A stretch of 64,000 nucleotides of DNA from Siphonodentalium dalli (taxonomy: Eukaryota; Mollusca; Scaphopoda; Gadilida; Siphonodentaliidae): positions 257,217,863 to 257,281,862 of the forward strand of contig CP136064.1 in NCBI GenBank assembly GCA_032622095.1. The letters run 5' to 3'. A model generated the notes under the pieces. The model saw nothing but the letters and a program-made list of their open reading frames with translations, searched no databases and was not told the DNA's origin. How positions within the stretch are numbered: position 1 is the stretch's first letter; the number at the start of each line of letters is the position of its first letter. The position numbers were made by a program, and so were the translations under genes. Positions 10,624-20,279 of the stretch are shown piece by piece.

Positions 10624-12191
10624 TTAATAATCAGCGATTTGTATAAATACGATTATTTTAATACATGTACTCGTACTAAATATCACTTCTATACTATATA
10701 TACATTGTTTACAATGCTAAATTCATCCAGTTTAAATGTAACAATGTATAGTATTCTCGGAGAAGACAACTTTAATTTCAGTTTTGTATGTCTTAGTCTT
10801 GTTTTCGTTTTCTCTGAGAAAAATAACATAAATAACACATTGATTATTCCTTTAAGGTTGCAAGTAAGTGCAGATACTATGTAAATGTTAAAAAATGTGT
10901 CCTCTCCGATAATTCAAGACAATTATATTTAAATATTGAGAAACACATGTTTTATGAACAACACTTCCATCAAACCACTTGTTATCACTGACATGATTAT
11001 CAATAATCAAGATTTTCTTCAGAATGACAATTTGTTCAGACAATGGCAGTTGAGCAGACATGAATTGCCTCATTGGAAATAAATGAAATAACACATTAGT
11101 AGCTGAAACTGGGCACAGTATGTTACATATACTGTATTTTAACGTATTACATTATTCCTACACCCCATTCTCATTAACAGAATGATTATAGTTTAATATA
11201 ACCAATGTCTTCCAGAAAATTTCTGGGTTTCATGCTTGAATTCTCGGAGAGGACATTTTTTTTAACATTTAATTAGCTGCTGTACCAAATTGGGATGGTT
11301 CAGCCCACCAATTAAAGTTTATGCGATCTCAGTACCAGTGAGAGGTTACCCACAATACAAAATGATTTTCTCATTTCATTAGTATTAGCAGTTGACAAAG
11401 ATTCTCGGAGAGGACAGATTTTAACGGAATTTCTGTGCACATATTTTGAAGAATTGAATATAATTTAAATAGACTAATGCACAGAAAAAGATATTTACCT
11501 GTAATCTTCTATACCATGCACTGTCCAAATGAACTATATTCCTGATTCATGGTTATTGTAAATTGTGTTTATGAAAAGCTTAATTTTAGATTAACATGTT
11601 ATAAATCATTTAACGGAAATTCTCCTATAACCTTTAAATTCAAATATCTTCAATCTGAATGCATGATATCACTTGAAATTTTCACCACAAGATCAACCAG
11701 ACATAAGCTAAAGGTTAAATGAGGACATTTTTGGCAAACCCATAAATACAAATAAATATAAGGAAAACTAAATCATCACAGCAATGGTTGGCCACTCAAA
11801 ATAAGCCAAAATTGGTACCCATCGCCCTATAATTTTGTTATTTTTTCAAATGTAGTAGTGAAATTTGGTCTGCAGTTTGGGCTGTGTGTCAGCACTATAT
11901 AAATATTATTCAGACACTCCAAACATAATGACAAATGCATCATTTTCCCTCATATCCGAAAAATTAATTTTGTCAACCTTTAACGTGAAAGAACCCATAT
12001 GCGAGTCTCCCATAGGGAGCCTCGCATATCTGACAGAATGCACTGGCTCACTAGGTCAAGGTGAATATTGTTAGACCAATGTTTTCTCTTATATATGCAA
12101 GGCTCCATATTGGAGACTCGCATATATAAGAGAATGCATTGGGACAGGGTTTTCACAAAATTTCAGGAAACTCCCATCATGGAAGGGTTAA

Positions 12192-12969
12192 TATTGGTAC
12201 ACCTCTGCTGTCTCCATTATGGGTGTACCCCTCCCATATTTTAACCCTTTACCCAACAAACCGGCCAAAACCGGCCAAATAAAGCTTCAACAGCCTCAAA
12301 TATCTTCGGTCTGTCTCAATAGAACCATACAAATATGGATATCATTGGAACCGGCTCCTTGACCACATTGTGATAGTTACAGTTATGCCCTGTGCCAATG
12401 CATTCTCTTATATATGCGAGTCGACCATAGGTTGCCTCGCATATATAAGAGAATGCATTGGCCTAAAAAAAATCTTTTTTTAACACTTTTTACCATTTTT
12501 TCTTACATTCTTTAACAATTTTATAATTTTGAATGTGTTAAGCCAATGCATTCTCTTATATATGCGAGGCGACCTATGGTCGACTCGCATATATAAGAGA
12601 ATGCATTGGCACAGGGCCGTTCTGTTGGGTAAAGGGTTAACACATGAATTTCAGAAATATTTTTATCTTTCTTCATCTTGTAAGAGCCATATGACTCATT
12701 TGTAAGAACCATAATAAAGATATAAAAAATGTTGATGTTAACCCTCAGGGTGCCTTTATTCCGACCACATCTCTCCAAATCACTTCTTCTATCATCTGTT
12801 CTCTACTGTACTATGATGACTAACTTACTATTGTATTGTAATATTTACTTCTAAGAATATATTGAAGCATTAAGACCAGATCAAAGGATCTTCAAAAGTT
12901 TATTAAGGTACCACACTGAACTAGTCACCTTAGACGGCCTATCACCAATGATGTCATACCCCGAGGGCG
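12192..12969 (+). repeat. R-family repeat, copy 2, interrupted by C1
   Basis: Matches copy 1 at 7361-7764 on both sides of the inserted C element: GTACACCTCTGCTG before it and CACATGAATTTCAGAAATAT after it, then TTAACCCTCAGGGTGCCTTT to CCGAGGGC. Copy 1 is the empty-site version (CCAATTCTAACACATGAATT). Confidence 0.75.
12241..12640 (+). mobile_element. C-family piggyBac-like MITE (C1)
   Basis: 400 bp. Ends TTAACCCTTTACCCAACA and TGTTGGGTAAAGGGTTAA. Order: left unique arm (ACCGGCCAAAACCGGCC, AGCTTCAACAGCC, ATCTTCGGTCTGTCTCAATA), cassette start CCCTGTGCCAATGCATTC at 12388, hairpin 1, AT-rich spacer, hairpin 2, GCATTGGCACAGGG, right end. TTAA duplication and CCCTT ends indicate piggyBac; no coding capacity. 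Confidence 0.9.
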
Positions 12970-13167
12970 GGGCTGGAGCATCTGATTCGTGAACCGTGAC
13001 GTTGTAGAATCACCAGCAAGCATGTGTCCTATTGTTGCTGGGTCTGATTTCTTCAGGCTAGCCTGTTTATTTTAATTAAAATGACCCCTGATAACAATAA
13101 TTGATGAGGGGATTCCCTTAGAAGTGATTCAAACACAGGTATGTGTCAAGCACGTATCACGAGTCAC

Positions 13168-13326
13168 ACTTTTCATGCCCCGGGCTTACATGGTCGGTGT
13201 CAAACCTAAATCCTTTTAGCCTTATACAACAATAAAGTTATCTCGTATATCCAGTCGTCACTGCGAACATTGACCAGATTAACTGTAAAATAAAAATGGC
13301 TACAATTGTGCTGCAGTAATATGCCA
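13168..13326 (+). repeat. U-family repeat, copy 1
   Basis: Contains GTGTCAAACCTAAATCCTTT and GATTAACTGTAAAATAAAAATGG. Copies 2 and 3 lie at 13857 and 15069 in the same orientation: three diverged units with intervening insertions. Class unknown. Confidence 0.65.
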
Positions 13327-13339
13327 TTGCCCGCCATAT

Positions 13340-13739
13340 TTAACCCTTTACCCAACAAACCGGCCAAAACCGGCCAAATAAAGCTTCAACAGCCTAAAAT
13401 ATCTTCGGTCTGTCTCAATAGAACCATACAAATATGGATATCATTGGAACCGGCTCCTTGACCACATTGTGATAGTTACAGTTATGCCCTGTGCCAATGC
13501 ATTCTCTTATATATGCGAGTCGACCATAGGTCGCCTCGCATATATAAGAGAATGCATTGGCCTAAAAAAAATCTTTTTTTAACACTTTTTACCATTTTTT
13601 CTTACATTCTTTAACAATTTTATAATTTTTAATGTGTTAAGCCAATGCATTCTCTTATATATGCGAGGCGACCTATGGTCGACTCGCATATATAAGAGAA
13701 TGCATTGGCACAGGGCCCTTCTGTTGGGTAAAGGGTTAA
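13340..13739 (+). mobile_element. C-family piggyBac-like MITE (C2)
   Basis: Same structure as C1 and almost identical to it. Inserted at the TTAA of CCATATTTAA at the end of U copy 1. Confidence 0.9.
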
Positions 13740-13856
13740 CTTCTAAATTCTATGGTCAAACTTTTATGATATAGTTCTATGAATTTATTAAATTGAACAT
13801 GACCTCAACCAAACTGAAAAAAATTGAAACTTGGGGTTTGAAAATAGAGGCACAAT

Positions 13857-14010
13857 TTCCATGCCTTGGGCTAACTTGATCCGTGTCAAACCTAAATCCT
13901 TTTACAACATTAAAGTTATCTTGTATCTGCTCATCCACTGTGAACTTTGACTAGATTAACTGTGCAATGAAAATGGCTGACAAGCCATCATTGTCTGAAG
14001 TAATATGCTC
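13857..14010 (+). repeat. U-family repeat, copy 2
   Basis: GTGTCAAACCTAAATCCTTT, then CTTTGACTAGATTAACTGTG and CTGAAGTAATATGC. It ends at the same CCATATTTAA site, here taken by a J element instead of a C element. Confidence 0.65.
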
Positions 14011-14023
14011 ACGCTTACCATAT

Positions 14024-14117
14024 TTAAAGGGGTACTGTACACTAAATCCAGACATTTATATATATGCAACAAATAATTTTGCACGAATCCATAGCTCAAA
14101 TTCATTCATTTGTTGCA
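14024..14117 (+). mobile_element. J-family TTAA element (J1), left half
   Basis: TTAA then AGGGGTACTGTACACTAAAT, continuing to TTCATTCATTTGTTGCA, matching J2 at 14761. It is cut by an I element at 14118 and its right half is missing. Confidence 0.6.
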
Positions 14118-14234
14118 TACAGTAATACCCAAAATAATTGACTCCTTAACCACAGCAGAATTATGGGTAACTTTCAGGATTTAGTTGGAAATATGGCTTG
14201 TTGCCATTCATTGGAAAGCTCTCACAGAGAGCTG
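14118..14234. mobile_element. I-family fold-back MITE, one arm (I3)
   Basis: TA plus CAGTAATACCCAAAATAATT through GGCTTGTTGCCATTCATTGG and AAAGCTCTCACAGAGAGCT; the second arm is absent. Confidence 0.75.
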
Positions 14235-14566
14235 AAACAGGCTCCCTGCTTCCTGTGGCCCCTGCACAAAGGGGCCTGCTTCGCGCACACAAAAGACATA
14301 TAACCTACTCTTACATATATTTTGATCATTTTATTATGCTACTTTAATATATCCTTGGGCAAATATTGAACCTAAATATTGACATTTGTTCATATTGGAC
14401 TTATTTGGTTCTGATTTAAGCCCATAGTGGACTTATACCCATTATTCTGTTGGATGGTGTGGGTTACAGTATAAAGAGCGTACATCTGGTACTGAAATAG
14501 GCACATAGTGAGCGTATTTGTTTTTTTGTTATTTATTTATTTAAATTTTTTTAATCATAATTTTGA

Positions 14567-14705
14567 AAAACTAACGCCGATATAACCTCCACCAGGGTAG
14601 CCCAAGTTACCATACCAAATTGGTCTGGGAGAAAAATGTGAACAGACAGATGGACAAACAGCCGGACAGACAGACAGATCCTACTCTTTTATATATATAT
14701 TAGTC
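14567..14705 (-). repeat. HINE-type monomer with GACA-type microsatellite
   Basis: AAAAACTAACGCCGATATAA through CCATACCAAATTGGTCTGGG resembles the monomer at 40511-40590. It is followed by GGACAGACAGACAGATCC (the GTCY tract inverted) and a TATATA run. Probably a short fragment of a HINE-like element. Confidence 0.5.
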
Positions 14706-14760
14706 AAGATGAATATGACCTCAATTTGGACTGACCTTCTGAACAATTGGAGTTTTATAT

Positions 14761-14993
14761 TTAAAGGGGGACTGTACCCTAAATCCGGTCATTTATGGGA
14801 CCATCTCCTTTTATACTCAAGTCATAAATGCATTTTCATTATAATTGCCATGTTGTTTGCATCATTCATAGAGCACATGAGTGTATTTTACACTAATCCA
14901 TGGCTCAAATTCATTCATTTGGTGCATATATTCTGTTGAGTATAAAAGGAGAACATCCCATAAATGGCCGGATTTAGTACAGTACGCCATTAA
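14761..14993. mobile_element. J-family TTAA element (J2), full
   Basis: TTAA at both ends. Left inverted end AGGGGGACTGTACCCTAAAT then CCGG; right end is the complement of TGGCGTACTGTACTAAATCC then GG. The similarity extends through CTCCTTTTATACTCAA. 233 bp; no coding capacity. Confidence 0.75.
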
Positions 14994-15068
14994 TCCACAG
15001 TCAAATGGGCCTGCTAAAAATGGATGACTGAAAAATCTGAAACTTGGGGTGTGAAATTGGCTGCACTT

Positions 15069-15232
15069 TCGGTGCCTCGGGCTTATTTGATTGTCGGTGT
15101 CAAGCCTAATCCTTTTAGCCTTATATAATAATTAGTTATCTCGCATATTGTATCATTTACTGCAGACTTTGACTAGACTAACTGTATAATAAAATAGACT
15201 GATAATCCAGCATTGTGTTGAGGTAAAATGCT
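15069..15232 (+). repeat. U-family repeat, copy 3
   Basis: CTCGGGCTTATTTGATTGTC, CCTTTTAGCCTTATATAATA and GACTAGACTAACTGTATAAT align with the copies at 13168 and 13857. Confidence 0.6.
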
Positions 15233-15404
15233 GATTTTATCTTGTAAATTATATATCTCTATTAAATAATATCATAAAATAAATATTTCACAATAATGTC
15301 ATGGCTTTAAATTTTGAAGTTTGAAAACTTGATGTACCAGTTGGAAAGTTCTAACCCAAGTGGGTGCAAATGTGATTTTGTGAAACTGGGAGTTTGCTCT
15401 GGTT

Positions 15405-15470
15405 CAAAGGTGGACACCATACCCCCCCCCCCCCCCCCCCCCCATCAAAGACCCTCTAACCACATCCCTG
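15405..15470 (-). mobile_element. hAT end fragment with poly(C)
   Basis: On the - strand it reads CAGGGATGTGGTTAGAGGGT, then a G run, then GGTGTCCACC, matching the left end of the hAT element at 61242. Only this end is present. The C run covers 15422-15443. Confidence 0.65.
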
Positions 15471-15526
15471 CCCAAAGAAATTCCACGGTCCCATACGATA
15501 AAATAAAAAGCATTTAGATTACTTAG

Positions 15527-15969
15527 GCTTGGAAATTTTAATAGCGTGTCTGTCATTTGCAGAATGAGGTCCCCAGAGCGTGAATTTAGTGATGCTATCC
15601 TGCATAGCAGGCTAGCATCACCAAATTCACCCTCTGGAGACCTCATTCTGCTTATGCCTCATCTTCTGGAAGTATCTATAGTCTCAAATTAACGTTTAGT
15701 TACATTTTCCCTTCTGGGAAGTTTCTATATCCCCTAATTTGTAGCAGATAAAATGCATAATCGAGGTGCCCAATGGGTAAACATCACCAACTTCGACTGG
15801 GGAACTTCAATCTGATCCTAGGTCTATCATAGCAGTTGAGGGCCTAAGCAGAATGAGGTTCCCAGAGGGTGAATTTAGTGATGCTAGCCCACTGTGCGGG
15901 ATAACGTCACTAAATTCACCCTCTGGGGACCTCATTCTGCAAATGACAGACACGATATTTGCAGGCTTG
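15527..15969. mobile_element. A-family MITE, long form (A3)
   Basis: Left hairpin at 15560-15650, a middle with GGTGCCCAATGGGTAAACAT, right hairpin at 15850-15940, and end GCAGGCTTG. The left end is degraded. Confidence 0.75.
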
Positions 15970-16989
15970 CCCATGATTGCACTTCAAAACACATGAAACA
16001 TTTGAGAAATGAATGTAGATTTTGTTGAGTTCCGTGTAATATGGGTGAAAGTTGTCTGAGGATCGTGAAGTTTCAGCGATGAGAGTACTGGAATAAGTGT
16101 ATATAGGTTTATTGGTTAATCGATGCGGTGTTATGGCCTTGCACCATTGAACACTACCTTTTGAATTACATGTAAAATTAATCATTTGTATGTAGAATCA
16201 ATGTAATATCGGTTAATAACAGTGCTTATCTATAGTATTGGAATAATTCATATGAATTTAACAGGCCGATCATTCATGCAGTAAATGTTACTGTGAAAAT
16301 GAATCAAGCTTCAATCGATAGATGATTTGAGTTCAAGGATGTCACATTAAAACACGCTCTATTACAGCGTTAAACATCAGTTTAATGTTCTTTTATGATT
16401 ATCAGGGGCGCTGCAAGCAACCATAGGAGGGGATCTGATTCCAGATGGCTGCAAGCCATTTTAGTCATATGTAAAGATTAAATGCCTGAAAGTCACCATT
16501 TTGCTACTCCAACATCATTTTTAAGCAACAAACTCATATTTAGCTTTCAGAATTTACCCAGTAAATAATTCACTCTTGGGGTAATATAACAGTTAAATTT
16601 TGTTGATAAATAATGTGTTTCTTGTCATGGAACTCAAGCGGGTAGTTCATACCCATTGGTTGCTCTTGGTGGTGGGTAAGAGGGGAAGCTATCACCCCTC
16701 TACCCCCACTAATCCAACGCCTCTGATTATTGTCAGCTAATTAAGATAGGACTTAAAATGAATGTCAACAAAAATTTTGTAGCTGAAGATAATTTGTGAA
16801 GTAGATGGGAGAAACCACACGTTTGCAGCCTTATTCTAATATTTTATGCTTTTTATGAAAAACGAGGGTTTGTGTCTTGTGGGGAAATTTTTTGCATTAA
16901 CTTTTACAGCATAAGCTTTTAGAATCAGAATGAAATAGGACCTAAAATAAATATGCCATGATACTGTAAGAAAGTAGGAAGGGGACCCA
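15970..16989. other. Giant WRAP73 intron, no feature recognised
   Basis: No family repeat or exon recognised. A short C run follows at 16990-17001. Confidence 0.5.
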
Positions 16990-17009
16990 CCCCCCCCCCC
17001 CATATGTCC

Positions 17010-17210
17010 TACAGTAATGCCCTAAGTAATCGACTCCTTAACCACAGCAAAATTATGGGTAACTTTTCAGGATTTAGTTGGAAATATGGCTTGTTGTCAT
17101 TCATCGGAAAGCTCTCACTGATGCAACAAGCCATATTTCCGACTAAATCCTGAAAAGTTACCCATAATTCTGCTGTGGTTAAGGAGTCAATTACTTTAGG
17201 CATTACTGTA
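17010..17210. mobile_element. I-family fold-back MITE (I4)
   Basis: TA at both ends; left arm CAGTAATGCCCTAAGTAATC, right arm its complement, meeting near 17120. The two arms match almost throughout. Confidence 0.9.
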
Positions 17211-18497
17211 TTCAAAATTTTGATGGTTTTTACTATTATTTTGGTGATTCTTTTTTATGATAATTAAGTGTTTTTATGGACATTTATCAATTATTTCATT
17301 ACATTTTAAGGTTCAGAATTTTTCTGACACCCGTGTAACAAACAACAGTTGAGTTGTGCTTTGAATCTGCATCTTAATGAGTCCTCTACTCTACTCCAGA
17401 ATCTCAGGCTGAGGACAGGGATAATTTGTAGATATTTATGACATGATAAGGATGTTAACAGCTTGATTATATGTGGTTACTTTATAGCTACAATCCTCAC
17501 TGTATAAATCATTGCTTATCAAAGGGGCTCTAACATACCCCCAAGCTACACCCCTCATAATTACTCGAAATTTTAACACCAAAGAAAGTCATTAAACTCT
17601 CTCAGATTGTGGACTTCAGAATTCAAAGAACTTAAATTGTGCCCATTGCAATTTTAACAATTTCATTCATATTCGTATCGTTTATTGTGCAGCCTGTCCG
17701 AGTATAATTTGTCTATAAAAATTTGGCTATTATTTCCAATAACTTTTGAAGTGAATTTGTTTTCTTTTCTTGAATTTTGAAAGAAAGTTTAAATTAGTTG
17801 TGAATTGTGTGATCTTTTATTGGTTGTACAATGCTTATGTGCTTCTTTATTTACCTATTCAAAAATGCATTCAATGTTAAATAATTTTGTCATTAGTTTG
17901 ATTTCATGAATATTTTATAAGCATATTAGTACCAAATTTTTGTCCACGTGAATGCCTCCTGCACATTTGCGTCATGTATTGATGGGCGTCATTGTGTCGG
18001 CGTCTGTTTGATCCCTTTATTAGGGATTTATGGGATTATTACACCAAATGCCGAAATCAATACGTGTGATCAAATTAATGATGCTGAACATCGGCGGACA
18101 GCGCATGATCCATTGGACGGCTGCACGCTATGATTTTGTATTTAGCGGACCGTCTAAACATCTTTATTCTTTGTAGTTTTGGTTTATGTGTCATATGCCT
18201 TGGTTTAGGTATTTCAAATTAATTGTATGTGATTGTTTTGTGGGAATAGCATTAGATCTAGTCATCGGAAAACAACAGCTCAGGAATGAGGGGTTTAAGC
18301 TCCAATATGAAGAAATATTAGTAGATACTACAATATACATGTATCAAGGTATGGAATCATCAAAAATGAATGATTCATCAAAAACATTATAATGATTATC
18401 TGGGTAGTATTATGTCCATAGAGAGGTTTTGAAAACTTACAATGACTTGGCCCAACATCTGGTTATGAGTGGAAGTTATCAAAGTTAATTTCAGCCC
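17211..18497. other. Giant WRAP73 intron, no feature recognised
   Basis: No repeat family seen. The segment 17948-18133 is a little richer in G+C and open for 61 codons on the + strand, but has no splice sites or family resemblance that I can recognise. Confidence 0.5.
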
Positions 18498-18505
18498 TGT
18501 AGGTA

Positions 18506-18759
18506 CAAGCCTTGAAATAGTGTGTCTGTCATTTGCAGAATGAGGTCCCCAGAGGGTGAAGTTAGTGATGCTACCCCGCATAGCGGGCTAGCATCACCAA
18601 ATTCACCCTCTGGGGACCTCATTCTGCTTACACCTCAGCAGAATGAGGTTCCCAGAGGGTGAATTTGGTGATGCTAGCCCACTATGCGGGTTAGCATCAC
18701 TAAATTCACCCTCTTGGGACCTCATTCTGCAAATGACAGACACGCTATTTCAAGGCTTG
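18506..18759. mobile_element. A-family MITE (A4), full with target duplication
   Basis: CAAGCCTTGAAATAGTGTGT to CAAGGCTTG, flanked on both sides by TGTAGGTA (18498-18505 and 18760-18767), a perfect 8 bp target duplication. 254 bp double palindrome. An 8 bp duplication fits hAT best, though neighbours with 9-10 bp keep Mutator possible. Confidence 0.92.
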
Positions 18760-19099
18760 TGTAGGTAATAACCAACTCTGCTGAATAAAACCAAATGTTG
18801 ATCAAGTTTGGCTCTTGGCTAATCATTAGTGACCAAATGTTTTAATCTTATGGGGGTTATACATCTGAATTGTATACTTGTCCATCAATTCTATATCAAT
18901 TCAAATATTATAAATCAATGGAATGCCTTCCTTGTGATTGAAATAGTCTTTTTGAATTTTAGTGAATGTTGCAATCCAGGAAACAGAAAATATTCCTATA
19001 ATTATAAACATTTATTTATTTAATCCCCAAATATAATGTGAAATTACATGATGTGAAGTAGCATATATATGAGAGAAATCTAAGCAAGAAGAAGAGGAT

Positions 19100-19465
19100 T
19101 TAACCTTTCCATGAACAGATCTTCCTGAAGTTTTGCAAAAACCATATGCCAATGCATTCTCTTATATATGCGAGTTTGGCAACAATAAATTGAACTAAAA
19201 AAGAAAATCAACGAAACTGTCAAAGTGTGGACAATTTTCAACTATAAATGACGAATAAAAGTGGCAAATATAAGAGAATACATGTACATTGGCCTAACAA
19301 TATTTACCTTGACCTTGGAAGCCAGTGCATTCTCTTATATGGGAGAATCATATATAAGAGAATACATTGGCCTAACAATATTTACCTTGACCTTGGGAGC
19401 CAGTGCATTCTCTTATATGGGAGACTCACATTATATAAGAGTATGCAATGGCACAGAATCTTGAA
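19100..19465. mobile_element. E-family MITE with internal insertion (E9)
   Basis: TTAACCTTTCCATGAACAGA start, then hairpin arms GCATTCTCTTATATATGCGA. A ~100 bp N repeat sits at 19168-19268 and a duplicated CCTAACAATATTTACCTTGA block follows. The right end abuts the D element at 19462. Confidence 0.65.
19168..19268 (-). repeat. N repeat, copy 1
   Basis: Inverted counterpart of 23115-23225: GTGTGGACAATTTTCAACTA versus TAGTTGACAGTTGTCCACAC, and AACTAAAAAAGAAAATCAA versus TTGATTTTCTTTTTTTAGT. Two copies only. Confidence 0.6.
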
Positions 19466-19924
19466 CCCTTTCAGTGCCAAGTCCGATTTTTGTATCAACC
19501 CATATACCCTGTGCCAATGCATTCTCTTATATATGCGAGTCGACCATAGGTCGTCTCGCATATATAAGAGAATGCATTGGCCTAACAATTTTTCATCATT
19601 TGTTATTATTTTTTACAATTTTTTACAATTTTAATATTTTTTTCTTATATTCTTTAACAGACTTATTTTGTAGGTTTAGTGCCAGGGAATCTTACGTTTT
19701 TCATGGGCATCAAACTTATTACTATGAATACTTGGTGATAGTTTTGAGTTATAACATGCCCCTAAGGTTTTATCCAGTTTGTTTTTAAATTCGCCATACC
19801 ATGCTTAAGCATACCCAAAAAAATTCAACCCCAAAAAAAAGAGAAATTTTTATTTTTTTAGGGCCGATTTTACGGACCATAAATTAGGGCCGATGAGATC
19901 GGCCCCTGGCACTGAAAGGGTTAA
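19462..19924 (-). mobile_element. D-family piggyBac-like MITE, long form (D5)
   Basis: Left end (TGAA, decayed TTAA) CCCTTTCAGTGCCAAGTC; right end GCCCCTGGCACTGAAAGGG then TTAA. One cassette hairpin at about 19507-19585, preceded by TA at 19505. On the - strand the end GGGGCCGATCTCATCGGCCC matches the left end of D1 at 1458. Confidence 0.8.
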
Positions 19925-20027
19925 TGCTGCACCAGCACAGCTCCCGTCATGAAATGGTTAAAAGCACTTTGTGTGTGTGTGGAGCATCTCCCTTACAAAA
20001 TCTCTCTAATTTTTAATAAATTCTTAC

Positions 20028-20237
20028 CTGCATCCGGGGTTGAATGAGTAAGATCTCCCCAACATCGGCGGTAACTTGAACTGGCAGCTCTGTTGGCTTA
20101 GTGTGGATACTAAAGAGTTCGCTCTGGTTGAGTTTTGGTTGAAACGGCAGTGTTGTTGATTCATTGCGAATCCTTTGTGTCTTGCTCTGGCTGAGTTTTG
20201 GACGGAGGAAGTTGGACGGAAGGAGTTTGTTTTGATT
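20028..20237 (-). CDS. Candidate internal exon, unknown gene, antisense within the WRAP73 intron
   Basis: On the - strand a tract ending TTCATATTTCAG precedes exactly 70 open codons and a consensus donor (CAG then GTAAGAAT). Both boundaries are phase 0. The peptide begins NQNKLLPSNFLRPKLSQS and ends ADVGEILLIQPRMQ. It contains a degenerate ~21-residue internal repeat, (R/Q)PKL(S/N)QS, seen twice, so the middle is probably a disordered, Pro/Gln/Lys-rich linker. The segment is less AT-rich than its surroundings and not repeated in the window. An A element begins 43 bp upstream. I do not recognise the protein and found no second exon of the same gene. Confidence 0.5.
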
Positions 20238-20279
20238 CTGAAATATGAAGAAATTAATGTAATGATTTATACTTAAGCA

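Larger units (their letters stand above)
8145..11996. mobile_element. T element, 3.85 kb, 25 bp inverted ends
   Basis: Left end GGGCTCTTTCACGTTAAAGG then TTGAC; the right end is its complement with one mismatch in 25. A short AT duplication lies either side, within the TATATA of the host E element. Five copies of a TTCTCGGAGAGGACA motif lie inside (8688, 10754 with one change, 11240 and 11401 on the + strand; 10899 on the - strand), a pattern like transposase-binding subterminal repeats. A HINE (8891-10623) is inserted within it; without that, T is about 2.1 kb. No transposase-like frame was seen. Superfamily not determined. Confidence 0.65.
8073..12191. mobile_element. E-family MITE split by the T element
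   Basis: Left part 8073-8144 (TTAACCCTTTCGTGACAAGA to TCTTATAT) and right part 11997-12191 (ATATGCGAGTCTCCC to GGAAGGGTTAA) together make one E element: each is missing just what the other has. Everything between, 8145-11996, is the T element. The flanks are two different R copies, so the original target was already a rearranged R region or the locus recombined later. Confidence 0.65.

Noticed and set aside
17948-18133. 61-codon + strand frame in a slightly GC-richer island
   Set aside because: No splice sites, no domain, and nothing comparable on the other strand.
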